From positions 1,586,001-1,650,000 of the forward strand of contig NZ_CP076538.1 of the NCBI RefSeq assembly GCF_018885265.1: a DNA stretch of 64,000 nucleotides, read 5' to 3'. Below the pieces are notes generated by a model. That model saw nothing but the letters and a program-made list of their open reading frames with translations, was not told the origin of the DNA and ran no database searches. This DNA comes from Amycolatopsis aidingensis (GTDB taxonomy: Bacteria; Actinomycetota; Actinomycetes; Mycobacteriales; Pseudonocardiaceae). Below are positions 47,839 through 57,630 of the stretch, one piece after another; the stretch's first letter is position 1, and each line of letters opens with the position of its first letter. The position numbers were made by a program, and so were the translations under genes.

Positions 47839-47847
47839 GTCTGAGCA

Positions 47848-47906
47848 GGGGATGTCATCCCCAGGTCAGAGATGTGTCCACACCCCGCCCGGGGCTATGA
47901 CCTGGG
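47848..47906. promoter_or_regulatory. palindromes between the two-component system and the hydrolase
   Basis: GGGGATG-T-CATCCCC (47848-47862), perfect 7-bp arms, lies 10 bp from the kinase start. CCCAGGTCA (47860-47868) and its exact complement TGACCTGGG (47898-47906) are 29 bp apart. The 133-bp gap separates divergent genes, so the response regulator may control both. Confidence 0.5.
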
Positions 47907-47971
47907 TGAGAGCGGATATTTCCGCCCGTGCGCAGACGCGGCCGGTGGCGCGGCGCGGCAGCGTAGGGGCC

Positions 47972-49420
47972 ATGACCAGACGACTTCGCAGCAGGCTGCT
48001 GGCGCTCGCCCTGACCATGGCGTGCGTACCGGTGTTCGTGGCCACCGGTGCCCCCGCGGCCGCCAAGCCACGTACCGGTCCGCACCTGGAATGGGGACCC
48101 TGCCCGGACGGGGCGGGTGCGGCCGGGGTCGAATGCGCCACCCTCCGGGTTCCGGTGGACTGGCAGCGGCCTCGCGGGCCGAAGCTCACCCTCGCCATCG
48201 GGAGGCTGAAGGCGACCGGGCAGGCCGAGGGCTCGGTGCTGGTCGGCTTCGGCGGGCCGGTCGGCAGCTACATCGAGCTTCTGGGTGGTTACGCCAGGGA
48301 TTCGTTCACCGACCTACGTACCCGGATGAACGTGGTCACCTGGGATATCCGCGGCGGGCCGGGCAGGCCGGGGCTGAGCCGCCCGGTGCTCGACTGCCAG
48401 TGGCGAGTGGAGCGGGTACCGGAGTATCCGCGCAGTCCAGGTGAGTACGCCCGGCTCGCTGCGAACAACAAGGCCGCCGCGCAGCGATGCCGCAGCAAGG
48501 ATCCGTTGCTGTTCGACAACATGGACTCGGCGAGCAACGCGCGGGACATGGAGGCGATCCGGCGGGCGCTCGGGGAGCCGGGGCTGAACTACTACGGCTC
48601 CTCCTACGGCGGCCTGTTCGGCCAGGCTTATGCGCGGCTGTTCCCCGATCGCGTGCGCACCATGGTGCTGGACGGCAGCCTCAGCCACAGCGCGGACAGC
48701 TGGTGGCGCGAACTCGGCAGGCGGGCGGCGGACAACGAGCGCAGCATGCGGCGGTTCTTCGACTGGTGCGCGGAGGACACCGGCTGCGCCCTGCACGGCC
48801 ACGACCTGCCGCGCCGTTGGCAGGCGTTGACCGCCAGGGCGGACCGGGAGCCGATCCCCGCGCCCAAGGTCGACGCCAGCTATGGCGGCCGGGACCTGCG
48901 CAATCTGGGACTGATGGCCGCACGGCAGGGACCGTCCCGATGGGGCGAGCTGGCCGAGGCGATCATGCGGGCCGAGCAGGGTGACGCCTCGGGTTTCGCG
49001 CCCCAGGGCCGGATCCCCTATCCGGCGGTGCCCGTTCCGGCGCCGGTGGAGTGCCTCGAACTGCCCAGGGCCGGAAACTACTGGCGGCTCACCGCGCTCA
49101 CCGGATGGCTGCGCCGGATAGCCCCGAACGTCGGCGCCGCTTCCCCGCTACCGATGAACACCCTGCACTGCGAGGGCTGGCCCACCCCGGTTACCAATCC
49201 GCCCCGGCCGCTGCCCCGTGGCCTCCCGCCATTGCTGGGAGCCGGGTACTGGAACGAGTTCGACGCGGTCAGCCGGGTCATCGCCCAGGTGCCGGGCAGC
49301 GGTTCGATCCGGCACGAGGGGCCTGGGCACGTGCTGTACTTCAGCAACGCCTGCGCCCGGGCACATATCGACAGCTATCTGACCAACCAGGAGGTGCCAC
49401 CCAAGAACACCGAATGCTGA
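47972..49420 (+). CDS. secreted alpha/beta hydrolase, tripeptidyl-aminopeptidase-like
   Basis: A 482-aa exported protein. Signal peptide RRLRSRLLALALTMACVPV with cleavage near GAPAAA (~30). It belongs to the TAP/SlpD-like actinomycete peptidases: LRVPVDWQRPRGPKLTLAI near 55, the oxyanion-region GGPGRPG, nucleophile elbow YYGSSYGGLFG (Ser near 210), and C-terminal GPGHVLYFSNAC with the catalytic His. The usual Asp motif (LDPVTP) is not obvious; GYWNEFDAVSR stands in that place. The usual HGGPG is also altered (FGGPVGSY). Activity may therefore be changed. Monocistronic, divergent from the two-component system. Confidence 0.85.
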   Translation: MTRRLRSRLLALALTMACVPVFVATGAPAAAKPRTGPHLEWGPCPDGAGAAGVECATLRVPVDWQRPRGPKLTLAIGRLKATGQAEGSVLVGFGGPVGSYIELLGGYARDSFTDLRTRMNVVTWDIRGGPGRPGLSRPVLDCQWRVERVPEYPRSPGEYARLAANNKAAAQRCRSKDPLLFDNMDSASNARDMEAIRRALGEPGLNYYGSSYGGLFGQAYARLFPDRVRTMVLDGSLSHSADSWWRELGRRAADNERSMRRFFDWCAEDTGCALHGHDLPRRWQALTARADREPIPAPKVDASYGGRDLRNLGLMAARQGPSRWGELAEAIMRAEQGDASGFAPQGRIPYPAVPVPAPVECLELPRAGNYWRLTALTGWLRRIAPNVGAASPLPMNTLHCEGWPTPVTNPPRPLPRGLPPLLGAGYWNEFDAVSRVIAQVPGSGSIRHEGPGHVLYFSNACARAHIDSYLTNQEVPPKNTEC

Positions 49421-49522
49421 ACCGTGTCCGAGCGAGGAGGCGGGGCGCATGGCCGGCGGTGGGCACGGCCGGGACCGAGCCCGAGCCCTGCCGAGTCGAT
49501 CGTGTCGCGCACCAGTACCTTC

Positions 49523-49551
49523 TTGACAGCTTCTGGACCCGATCGTGGGGT
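49523..49551 (+). promoter_or_regulatory. candidate housekeeping promoter of parE-parC
   Basis: TTGACA (49523-49528)-17 bp-TGGGGT (49546-49551), about 150 bp before the parE GTG. The -35 is perfect, the -10 GC-rich. Nothing else stands out in the 283-bp gap 49421-49703. Confidence 0.4.
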
Positions 49552-49703
49552 TAGTCCGGCCCGACACCGAGCGACAACCACCAGCTTTGTCAGAGGTTGC
49601 CGATACCCTGCAGTACGGTGAGTTGCCGGCTTGGTGTCCGGCCGGCCCCCGGGCACGCTGGTCAGCAACGTGCCCGTACGCCACGATCTGGGAGAACGAC
49701 CCT

Positions 49704-51761
49704 GTGACTGTCTCTGCCGAGTCCCTGTACGGGGCCGACGACCTGACCCACCTGGAGGGCTTGGAAGCGGTTCGGAAGCGACCCGGGATGTACATCGGGT
49801 CCACCGACAGCCGTGGTGTCAATCACCTCTTCGCCGAGGTTGTGGACAACTCGACGGACGAGGGCGTGGCCGGGCACGCGAGCAAGGTCGTGGTCACCCT
49901 GCACGCGGACGGCAGTGTGCAGGTGGACGACGACGGCCGGGGCATCCCCACCGGGGTACATGCCAAGTCCGGGCTTTCCGGGGTCGAGTTGGTGCTGACC
50001 AGGCTGCACGCGGGGGGCAAGTTCGGTGGCTCCGGTTACAAGGCCTCGGGCGGGCTGCATGGTGTCGGCGCCTCCGCGGTGAACGCGCTCTCGCTGCGGT
50101 TCGACGTCACCGTGAAGCGGGATGGCAAGGTGCACGAGATCTCCTTCGCCCGTGGGGTGCCAGGGGTGTTCGACGGGGCGGGCCCGAAGGCCAAGTTCGC
50201 CAAGCAGGCCGGGCTCCGGGTGGTCCGCAAGCTCAAGCGGGGCGAGGCCACCGGCACCTCGATCCGGTACTGGCACGACGCCCGGTACTTCGAGAAGGGT
50301 GCCGTGCTGGAGACCGAGACGGTGCGTGCCAAGCTGCGCAACACCGCCTTCCTGGTCCCCGGCGTCACCTATGTGTTGCGGGATGCCACCGAGGGCGGGA
50401 TCGACGAGGAGACCTTTCACTTCCCGAACGGCCTCTCCGATATGGTCGACTTCCTCGCCCCGGCGGGCGACAAGCCGGTCTCCGGGACGATCTTCATCAA
50501 CGGCACCGGCACCTACAAGGAGAACGCCGCGGACGCCAACGGTGTCATGCAGTCCAATGTGGAACGCCGGGCCGAGGTCGAGGTGGCGCTGCGCTGGGGG
50601 ACCGGCTACGAGCGCACCGTCGAGTGCTTCACCAACACGATCCGGAACGTGCACGGCGGCACGCACCGCAAGGGTTTCGAACGGGCGGTGCTGCGTTCCA
50701 TCCAGGACGCCATCTCCAAGAGCAGGGGCCTGCTCAAGCCCAAGGAGGACCCGCCGACCCTCGAGGACGTGCTGGAGGGCATGACCGCGGTGCTCCATGT
50801 GCGGATCCCCGAGCCGCAGTTCACCTCGCAGACCAAGGACGAGCTGTCCACGGCCGGGATCACCAAGGTCGTCCAGGGCGTCGTGGAGCAACAGCTCAAG
50901 TCCTGGACCGAGGCCCGCAAGACCAAGTCCGAGGCGAAGACCGTCCTGCAGAAGATCGTGGACGCCGCCAGGGTGCGGCTGGTGCAGAAGCAGCAGAAGG
51001 ACGCCGCCCGGCGCAAGACCGCGCTGGAGGGCGCGGCCATGCCGCCGAAACTGGTGGACTGCCGCACCACCGGGGTCGCCCGCAGTGAGCTGTTCCTTGT
51101 CGAGGGGGACAGCGCGCTCGGGTCGGCGCGGCTGGCGCGGGTCTCGGAGTACCAGGCGCTGCTGCCGCTGCGCGGCAAGATCCTGAACGTGCAGAAGGCC
51201 AGCCTCGGGGACACGCTGAAGAACGCGGAGATCGCCGCCATCGTGCAGGTGCTCGGGGCGGGCACCGGGCGCACCTTCGATCTGGCCGCGATGCGCTACG
51301 GCAGGGTGATCCTGATGGCGGACGCCGATGTGGACGGCTCGCATATCCGCACCCTGCTGATCACCCTGTTCGCCAAGTACATGCGCCCGGTCATCGAGGA
51401 CGGCAGGCTGTACGCGGCCATGCCCCCGCTGCACAAGATCGTGACCAAGGGACGCAACCCACAGACCACCTTCACCTTCACCGAGCGGGAGATGGAGTCC
51501 ACGGTCGCCAAGCTGGAGAAGTCGGGCAAGCAGATCGTCAAGCCGGTACCGCGGTTCAAGGGGCTCGGCGAGATGGACGCGGACGAGCTGTGGGACACCA
51601 CGATGAACCCGGCCACCCGCTCGGTCCGCCGGATCACCATCGCGGACGCGGAAGCCGCGGAACAGGCGCTGGAACTGTTGATGGGGGAGAAGGTCGAGCC
51701 GCGGCGCAACTGGCTGGTCGAATCGGCGGCCAGGGTGAACCAGGCAGCGATCGATATCTAA
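49704..51761 (+). CDS. parE: DNA topoisomerase IV subunit B
   Basis: A 685-aa type IIA topoisomerase ATPase subunit. GHKL motifs: EVVDNSTDEGVAGHA, VDDDGRGIPTG and GGLHGVGASAVNAL. The transducer domain follows, then TOPRIM with EGDSALGSARLAR and DADVDGSHIRTLLIT, and C-terminal FKGLGEMDADELWDTTM. GTG at 49704 with GGAG 9 nt upstream; the frame is open upstream but lacks conserved sequence. 39 bp before parC. Decatenates daughter chromosomes with ParC. It is a second type II enzyme beside gyrase, which must lie elsewhere near dnaA/recF (inference). Confidence 0.93.
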   Translation: MTVSAESLYGADDLTHLEGLEAVRKRPGMYIGSTDSRGVNHLFAEVVDNSTDEGVAGHASKVVVTLHADGSVQVDDDGRGIPTGVHAKSGLSGVELVLTRLHAGGKFGGSGYKASGGLHGVGASAVNALSLRFDVTVKRDGKVHEISFARGVPGVFDGAGPKAKFAKQAGLRVVRKLKRGEATGTSIRYWHDARYFEKGAVLETETVRAKLRNTAFLVPGVTYVLRDATEGGIDEETFHFPNGLSDMVDFLAPAGDKPVSGTIFINGTGTYKENAADANGVMQSNVERRAEVEVALRWGTGYERTVECFTNTIRNVHGGTHRKGFERAVLRSIQDAISKSRGLLKPKEDPPTLEDVLEGMTAVLHVRIPEPQFTSQTKDELSTAGITKVVQGVVEQQLKSWTEARKTKSEAKTVLQKIVDAARVRLVQKQQKDAARRKTALEGAAMPPKLVDCRTTGVARSELFLVEGDSALGSARLARVSEYQALLPLRGKILNVQKASLGDTLKNAEIAAIVQVLGAGTGRTFDLAAMRYGRVILMADADVDGSHIRTLLITLFAKYMRPVIEDGRLYAAMPPLHKIVTKGRNPQTTFTFTEREMESTVAKLEKSGKQIVKPVPRFKGLGEMDADELWDTTMNPATRSVRRITIADAEAAEQALELLMGEKVEPRRNWLVESAARVNQAAIDI

Positions 51762-51800
51762 TCCTTCCCGAACTTGCTAGGACACAGGAGACGCTGAGCA

Positions 51801-54296
51801 ATGGCACGCCGCAAGGGCCCTCAGACCAGGGTCGATCCGACCGTGTTCGACCAGGCGGGCGCACAGATATTCGAGAACCCGGTCAAGACCGAGATCGAGG
51901 ATTCCTATCTGGAGTACGCCTACTCGGTCATTCACTCCCGTGCGCTGCCGGACGCGCGGGACGGGCTCAAGCCGGTGCATCGCCGGATCCTGTTCTCGAT
52001 GAGTGAGAACGGCTACCGGCCCACCCATGCCTACGTGAAGTCCTCCCGCGTGGTCGGCGACGTGATGGGCCGGTACCACCCGCACGGTGATGTGGCGATC
52101 TACGACGCCATGGTCCGGCTCGCCCAGGACTTCTCGATGAACGTCCCGCTGGTGGACGGGCATGGCAACTTCGGCAGTCCGGACGACGGCCCCGCAGCCA
52201 GCCGGTACACCGAGGCACGGATGTCCCCCGAGGCCATGCAGCTGGTCGGCGAGCTCGGTGAGGAGACCGTCGACTTCCGGCCGAACTACGACGGCTCGCT
52301 GCAGGAGCCGATCGTGCTCCCAGCGGCGTTCCCGAACCTGCTGGTGAACGGCACCTCGGGGATCGCGGTCGGGATGGCGACCAACATGATCCCGCACAAC
52401 CTCGGCGAGGTCGTGGCCGCGGCCCGCTGGCTGATCAACCACCCGAACGCCACCCTGGACAAGCTGATGGAGTTCGTGCCAGGGCCGGACCTGCCGACCG
52501 GCGGGATGCTGCTCGGGCTGGACGAGGTCCGGCGGGCCTACGAGACCGGCCGCGGGGTGGTCCGGATGCGGGCCAAGGCGGAGACCGGCCCGCTGGAGGG
52601 CAGCCGGGGGCGGCAGGCCATCACGGTCACCGAGCTGCCGTACGGGGTCGGCCCGGAGAAGGTGATCGAGAAGATCACCGACGAGGTGAACAAGTCGAAG
52701 CGGCTGACCGGTATCGCGGACGTGAAGGACCTGACCGACCGGGAGAACGGCACCCGGCTGGTCATCGAGTGCAAGGTGGGGGTGAATCCGCAGGCGCTGC
52801 TGTCCGACCTGTACCGGCTGACCCCGCTGGAACAGTCCTTCGGGATCAACAACCTGGTGCTGGTCGAGGGGCAGCCGCGCACCCTCGGGCTCAAGGAACT
52901 GCTCGAGGTCTTCCTCGCGCACCGGTACGAGGTGGTCACTCGCAGGACCCGGTACCGCAAACGCAAGCGCGAGGAACGCCTGCACCTGGTCGAGGGTCTG
53001 CTCAAGGCGCTGCTTGACATCGACAAGGTGATCAAACTGATCCGGGAGAGCGAGAACGCGCAGGCCGCAAAGGACGGCCTGATGAAACGGTTCAAGCTCT
53101 CCGAGATCCAGGCGACATACATCCTGGACACCCCGCTGCGGCGGCTCACCAAGTACGACAAGCTGGAACTCGAGGCCGAGCAGGATCGGCTGCGCGAGGA
53201 GATCGCCGAGCTGTCCACGATCCTGGACGACGAGTCGGTGCTGAAGAAGGTCGTGTCCAGGGAGCTGGGCAAGGTGGCCAAGGACTTCTCCGCCGAGCGG
53301 CGCACCGCACTGATCGACGGCGACCTCAAGGAGGTGCTGGCCGCTTCCAAGCCCTCCGGCCCGCTGGAGGTGGCCGATGACCCCTGCCAGGTCATCCTTT
53401 CCGCCACCGGGCTGGTCGCCAGGACGGCGGCCGAGTCGGAGGAGGCGTCGGAGAGCCGTCGCCGCAACGGCAGGGTGAAGCACGACGCGGTCGCCGCGCT
53501 GGTGCACTCCACCGCCCGCGGCCAGGTGCTGCTGGTCACCAACCACGGCCGCGCGGTCAAGACCGAGGTGCTGCCGTTGCCGGTGCTGCCGGAGCAGGCG
53601 GGCACGGTCTCGCTGCGCGGCGGGATGGCGGCAAGGGAACTGGTCGGGCTGGCCAAGGGCGAGAAGGTGATCGGGCTGGCTCCGGTGGGTGAGCATGCCA
53701 CCGGATCACCTGGGCTGGCATTGGGCACCCGCAAGGGCGTGGTGAAGATCTGCGCCCCGGACTGGCCGGTGCGTGCCGACGAGTTCGAGGTGATCGGGCT
53801 CAAGGAGGGTGACGAGCTGGTCGGCGCGACCTGGTTGGCGGACGGCACGGAGACCTGTGTGTTCGTGTCCTCGCAGGGCGCGCTACTGCGTTACCCGGCC
53901 TCGCTGGTGCGGCCGCAGGGCCTCAAAAGCGGCGGCATGGCCGGGATCAACCTCGGCGCCGACGCGCATGTGGTCTTCTTCGGCGCGATACGGGCCGATG
54001 AGGCGGACGCCGAGGCGCATGGCGAGCCGATGGTGGTGACCGCGACCGGGTCCAGCGTGAAGGTGACCCCGTTCGCCGAGTACCCTGCCAAGGGCAGGGC
54101 GACCGGTGGGGTGCGCGTGCAACGGTTCCTCAAGGGGGAAACCGAGCTGACCGTGGCCTGGGTCGGCCCGCGGCCCGCGGGCTCCACGAAGAACGGTGAC
54201 CAGGTGGAGCTGCCCGAGGTGGACATGCGCAGGGACGCCTCCGGTTCCGCGCACCCCGGGCCCGATGTGGTCGGTCATCTCATCGAACGGGGCTGA
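51801..54296 (+). CDS. parC: DNA topoisomerase IV subunit A
   Basis: An 831-aa breakage-reunion subunit. [22 protein letters not shown] at ~35-56, [20 protein letters not shown] (~76-95; Val stands where E. coli has the quinolone-related Ser, Asp at the second position is kept), and catalytic Tyr136 in [10 protein letters not shown]. Winged-helix and tower domains, coiled-coil gate (~380-470), and a C-terminal beta-pinwheel with repeats such as [19 protein letters not shown] and [15 protein letters not shown] with GGAG upstream. Forms the A2B2 enzyme with ParE. Confidence 0.95.
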   Translation: MARRKGPQTRVDPTVFDQAGAQIFENPVKTEIEDSYLEYAYSVIHSRALPDARDGLKPVHRRILFSMSENGYRPTHAYVKSSRVVGDVMGRYHPHGDVAIYDAMVRLAQDFSMNVPLVDGHGNFGSPDDGPAASRYTEARMSPEAMQLVGELGEETVDFRPNYDGSLQEPIVLPAAFPNLLVNGTSGIAVGMATNMIPHNLGEVVAAARWLINHPNATLDKLMEFVPGPDLPTGGMLLGLDEVRRAYETGRGVVRMRAKAETGPLEGSRGRQAITVTELPYGVGPEKVIEKITDEVNKSKRLTGIADVKDLTDRENGTRLVIECKVGVNPQALLSDLYRLTPLEQSFGINNLVLVEGQPRTLGLKELLEVFLAHRYEVVTRRTRYRKRKREERLHLVEGLLKALLDIDKVIKLIRESENAQAAKDGLMKRFKLSEIQATYILDTPLRRLTKYDKLELEAEQDRLREEIAELSTILDDESVLKKVVSRELGKVAKDFSAERRTALIDGDLKEVLAASKPSGPLEVADDPCQVILSATGLVARTAAESEEASESRRRNGRVKHDAVAALVHSTARGQVLLVTNHGRAVKTEVLPLPVLPEQAGTVSLRGGMAARELVGLAKGEKVIGLAPVGEHATGSPGLALGTRKGVVKICAPDWPVRADEFEVIGLKEGDELVGATWLADGTETCVFVSSQGALLRYPASLVRPQGLKSGGMAGINLGADAHVVFFGAIRADEADAEAHGEPMVVTATGSSVKVTPFAEYPAKGRATGGVRVQRFLKGETELTVAWVGPRPAGSTKNGDQVELPEVDMRRDASGSAHPGPDVVGHLIERG

Positions 54297-54498
54297 TCCG
54301 CCCGGCAGGATCGGTGAATCCGTGCACCCGCCAACACCGACCGCAAACGCGACGACCGATTCGCTGTGATTGCGCGCACAGCGAACAACAATCGTTGGCA
54401 TTGCTCGTCGTACTGTCAGTAGCCTCGGTGCGGATGACCGCTGCTCGGGGGCGTGCGGTCCTTTTTCACGGTTACAAGGTTTGTATATAGAAATCTTC

Positions 54499-54523
54499 GA
54501 ATACCCGTTTCGTGCGGGTATTC
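54499..54523. promoter_or_regulatory. hairpin/palindrome upstream of the MFS exporter
   Basis: GAATACCCG-TTTCGTG-CGGGTATTC: perfect 9-bp arms, 20 bp before the exporter ATG and next to a very AT-rich stretch (TTTGTATATAG, 54480-54490). It could be the operator of a repressor or a leader hairpin hiding the ribosome site. The rest of the 246-bp gap shows only a T-rich run (CTTTTTCACGG near 54461). Confidence 0.55.
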
Positions 54524-54542
54524 CTGCGGGAAACGGATCTTC

Positions 54543-56105
54543 ATGGCAACCCCAGAGCAGAAACCGGACGCTGGGCAGGGGTCGAACGCACTCGACGACA
54601 AGCTGGACAAGGGCGTACTGAAGGTCGCCGCGGTGGTGATCCTCGGCGCCATCATGGCCATTCTGGACACCACGGTGGTCAACGTGGCGCTGCAGGCGCT
54701 GACCATCGAGTTCGAGACCTCCTTCGACACCGTCCAGTGGATCGTCACCGGCTACATGCTGGCCCTGGCCACGGTCATCCCGGTGACCGGCTGGGCCTGT
54801 GACCGGTTCGGGACGAAACGGCTCTACCTGCTGGCCATCATGTTGTTCCTGATCGGCTCGATGCTGGCCGGGCTGGCCTGGAGCATCGAGTCGCTGATCC
54901 TGTTCCGGGTGTTGCAGGGCCTCGGCGGCGGCATGCTGATGCCGGCCGGGATGACCATCATGACCAAGGCGGCGGGCCCGCACCGGGTCGGCAGGGTGAT
55001 GGCGGTACTCGGGGTGCCGATGTTGCTCGGCCCGATCGGCGGCCCGATCCTCGGCGGCTGGCTGGTCGACTCGGTGAGCTGGCGCTGGATCTTCTACATC
55101 AACGTTCCCATCGGGATCATCGCGCTGCTGCTGGCCTGGCGGCTGCTGCCGAGGGACGAGCCCGAACCCGCGGAGCGGTTCGACTTCATCGGCATGCTGA
55201 CGCTCTCGCCTGGCCTGGCCGCGCTGATCTACGGTGTGTCCAACATCCCGAGCGCGGGCGGGGTGCAGGCCACCGGTGTGTGGCTGCCCATCCTGGCGGG
55301 GATCGCGCTGATCCTGGTGTTCGTGCTGCGGGCGCTGCGGATCGAGAACGCGCTCATCGATCTGCGCCTGTTCAAGGACGGGACCTTCTCGGTCTCGGTG
55401 GTGACGATGGCGTTGTTCTCGGTGGCCTTCTTCGGCGCGATGCTTCTGCTGCCGACCTACTTCCTGCTGGTGCGCGGAGAGTCCGCGTTGCAGGCCGGGC
55501 TGTTGCTCGCCCCGCAGGGGCTCGGCGCCATGATCACCATGCCGCTGTGCGGCAGGTTGGCCGACAAGATCGGCGCCGGGAAGGTGGTGCTGCCCGGCAT
55601 CGTGCTGATCGTGGCGGGGACGGCGATGTTCACCCAGGTCGGGGCGGACACGCCGTACTGGCAGCTGCTGCTGGCGCTGTTCGTGATGGGGCTCGGCATG
55701 GGCGCCACGATGATGCCGATCATGTCGGCCGCGCTGCAGACGCTGACCCGCAAGATGGTGGCCCGCGCCTCCACCGCGCTGAACATCATCCAGCAGACCG
55801 CGGGTGCGGTCGGCTCGGCGGTGCTGTCGATCATCCTGGCCGACCTGCTCGCCGGGAAGTTCGGCGTGCCGACAAGCGACGGTCAGCTGGCCGCCACTGC
55901 GGCGATCGCGAACCCGGCCACCAGGGACGCTGCCGCGACCATGGCGGCCGACTCGTTCGCCTCGACCTTCGTCTGGGCACTGGTGCTGATCGCGGTGTGC
56001 CTGGTGCCCGCGCTGTTCCTGCCGAAGCGCCCGCCCGCGCCACCGCAACCGGAGGACTCCGGGCACGGCAACGACGAGTCCGCCGCGCCGGTGCTGATGC
56101 ACTGA
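54543..56105 (+). CDS. DHA2-family MFS multidrug exporter
   Basis: A 520-aa, 14-helix drug:H+ antiporter (EmrB/QacA type). Motif D1/A region: MAILDTTVVNVALQAL in helix 1 with the conserved Asp, WACDRFGTKRLYL (motif A), LFRVLQGLGGGMLMP (motif B), and LGVPMLLGPIGGPILGGWLV (motif C, marking exporters) in helix 5. A short cytosolic N-terminus (MATPEQKPDAGQ) and acidic C-tail. ATG at 54543; an upstream GTG at 54453 would include the hairpin region and is unlikely. Convergent with the PucR-type gene, 25 bp away. Confidence 0.95.
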   Translation: MATPEQKPDAGQGSNALDDKLDKGVLKVAAVVILGAIMAILDTTVVNVALQALTIEFETSFDTVQWIVTGYMLALATVIPVTGWACDRFGTKRLYLLAIMLFLIGSMLAGLAWSIESLILFRVLQGLGGGMLMPAGMTIMTKAAGPHRVGRVMAVLGVPMLLGPIGGPILGGWLVDSVSWRWIFYINVPIGIIALLLAWRLLPRDEPEPAERFDFIGMLTLSPGLAALIYGVSNIPSAGGVQATGVWLPILAGIALILVFVLRALRIENALIDLRLFKDGTFSVSVVTMALFSVAFFGAMLLLPTYFLLVRGESALQAGLLLAPQGLGAMITMPLCGRLADKIGAGKVVLPGIVLIVAGTAMFTQVGADTPYWQLLLALFVMGLGMGATMMPIMSAALQTLTRKMVARASTALNIIQQTAGAVGSAVLSIILADLLAGKFGVPTSDGQLAATAAIANPATRDAAATMAADSFASTFVWALVLIAVCLVPALFLPKRPPAPPQPEDSGHGNDESAAPVLMH

Positions 56106-56130
56106 GCGCAGGCCGTCCCAGGGGGCTGGC

Positions 56131-57348
56131 CTACTGGTCGTCCTCGGTTTCCCTGCGCTCGGCGGCGCGCATGAGCTGTTGGGCACGCAATGCCAGATGC
56201 ATGCCCAGCCGGTCGTCCGCGTCGTCGAGCCGGTCGCCGAAGAGGTCCTTGAGCTGGTGCAGCCGGGCCCGCACGGTCTGCGGGTGCACCTGTAGCCGCT
56301 TGGCGATCTCCGGCGCCCCACCCCGGGTCTCCAGCCAGGCCAGCAGGGTCTCGCTCAGCCGGTCGCGCTGCTTCTCGCTGAGCGGGTCGAAGGGGTCGAG
56401 GCTGCGCTTGGCCACCTCGGCCCCGAAGAAGTCCTCGGCCAGCAGCCACAACGTCGCCAGGTGGTCCTGGCACCAGATCACCGGATCGTCCTCGGCGGAG
56501 TCGGTGATCAACCGCAGCGCCCGCCGCGCGGTACGCAGAGCGGCCGGGGCGTCACTGAGCGGCACCATGGGGGAGACAGCGGCACGCCAGCCCGACCACT
56601 GGCCGCGGAGCGCGTCCAGCTGCCGTCTCGGGTCGGTGGTGAGCAGGTAGGGCTCCCCGGCCTCCAGATCGATCAGCACCTCGGGGTCCAGCAGCCGCAC
56701 CGGAAACTCCGGGGCGTCGGCCGCGGCCTCCAGCGCCACGATCGCGGCGCGCTCCGGTAGCGGCCACTCGGCCGCTTCGGCCATGCTGGCCAGGGTCTTG
56801 GGCGAGGCCTCGGCGTCGGTGACGATCAGCTCGAGCAGGGCCCTGCGCCTGCGGTCGCCCGGCCCGGCGTCCTGGCGCTGGGCCTCGTGGTAGCCCTCGA
56901 CGGCCGCGGCGGACAGCTCGTCCACATAGGCGAAGATCCCCTCGGCGCCCAGCGCGACGAAGTCCGGCGAGATCTCGGTGAGCTGGTCCGTCAGCGCGGA
57001 GATGTAACGCCATGCCGTGCGTCCGCCGATCCGGGCGGCCGCCTGCAGGGCGTCCATATTCCTGCGCTCGCGGTATTCGATCCGGCCACGGTCGCGGAAG
57101 AAGTCCAGCCAGGGATCATGCGCGACCGCCGGGTTACCGACCCGGTCGATGCAGTGGATCACCGCCTGCTCCACGCTCTGCACCAGCACCTTGCCGAAGG
57201 TGCCCTCGATCGGCTGCGCATAGGCGGGCACGGTGCGCTGCACCTCGCGGATGATCGCGGCCGCGATCCGGCCCGCGTGCGGTCGCAGCTGGGCCGCGAC
57301 CTCGCGCGGCAGCTGCGCGAGCAGCTCGGTACTCCGGTATGCGACCAC
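56131..57348 (-). CDS. PucR-family helix-turn-helix regulator
   Basis: A 405-aa regulator: an N-terminal all-helical region (~1-160, REVAAQLRPHAGRIAAAII; GGRTAWRYISALTDQL), a degenerate GGDEF-like middle, and a C-terminal PucR-type HTH (LSETLLAWLETRGGAPEIAKRLQ, VHPQTVRARLHQLKDLFGDRL, residues ~325-375). Such proteins are widespread and partly uncharacterised in Pseudonocardiaceae. GTG at 57348 with GGAGG 9 nt upstream. Two large inverted repeats in the 282-bp gap upstream suggest autoregulation; the effector is unknown. Confidence 0.9.
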   Translation of the reverse strand: MVAYRSTELLAQLPREVAAQLRPHAGRIAAAIIREVQRTVPAYAQPIEGTFGKVLVQSVEQAVIHCIDRVGNPAVAHDPWLDFFRDRGRIEYRERRNMDALQAAARIGGRTAWRYISALTDQLTEISPDFVALGAEGIFAYVDELSAAAVEGYHEAQRQDAGPGDRRRRALLELIVTDAEASPKTLASMAEAAEWPLPERAAIVALEAAADAPEFPVRLLDPEVLIDLEAGEPYLLTTDPRRQLDALRGQWSGWRAAVSPMVPLSDAPAALRTARRALRLITDSAEDDPVIWCQDHLATLWLLAEDFFGAEVAKRSLDPFDPLSEKQRDRLSETLLAWLETRGGAPEIAKRLQVHPQTVRARLHQLKDLFGDRLDDADDRLGMHLALRAQQLMRAAERRETEDDQ

Positions 57349-57429
57349 CGCGATGAACCTCCGGCTTCCACGAGACGAACAGGATAGAAGGGCCCAGCCT
57401 TCGACACAGCGAGGATGGTCCCATTACAT

Positions 57430-57448
57430 AACACGTCACGTTCGTGTT
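57430..57448. promoter_or_regulatory. inverted repeat upstream of the PucR-type gene
   Basis: AACACG-TCACGTT-CGTGTT, perfect 6-bp arms, 82 bp before the PucR-type GTG, in an AT-richer gap. Confidence 0.45.
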
Positions 57449-57468
57449 TCGCAGGTTCTGACGCGATT

Positions 57469-57495
57469 AGTTACAGTATGATCATGACTGTCACT
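57469..57495. promoter_or_regulatory. 27-bp interrupted palindrome upstream of the PucR-type gene
   Basis: AGTTACAGT (57469-57477), 9-bp spacer containing ATGATCAT, ACTGTCACT (57487-57495); 8 of 9 arm positions pair. ACTGTAAC on the minus strand also reads as part of a promoter toward the PucR-type gene. Likely operator. Confidence 0.5.
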
Positions 57496-57630
57496 TCTGG
57501 TCGCCCGGCAATCAAGTGATTAACGACAATTCCAGATTATCGTGAAGTTTCCACGGAACGTGGCTTTTTCCGTCCGAACGCGAGCGTCGAATATCGGGGA
57601 CCACTCACCGTGGTGATATTTTCCTGGTGC

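Noticed and set aside
51777..53696. Long open frame antisense to parC (639 codons) and similar long antisense frames across the window
   Set aside because: High-GC shadow frames: His/Arg/Pro-rich, no domains, while the opposite strand has clear conserved proteins.
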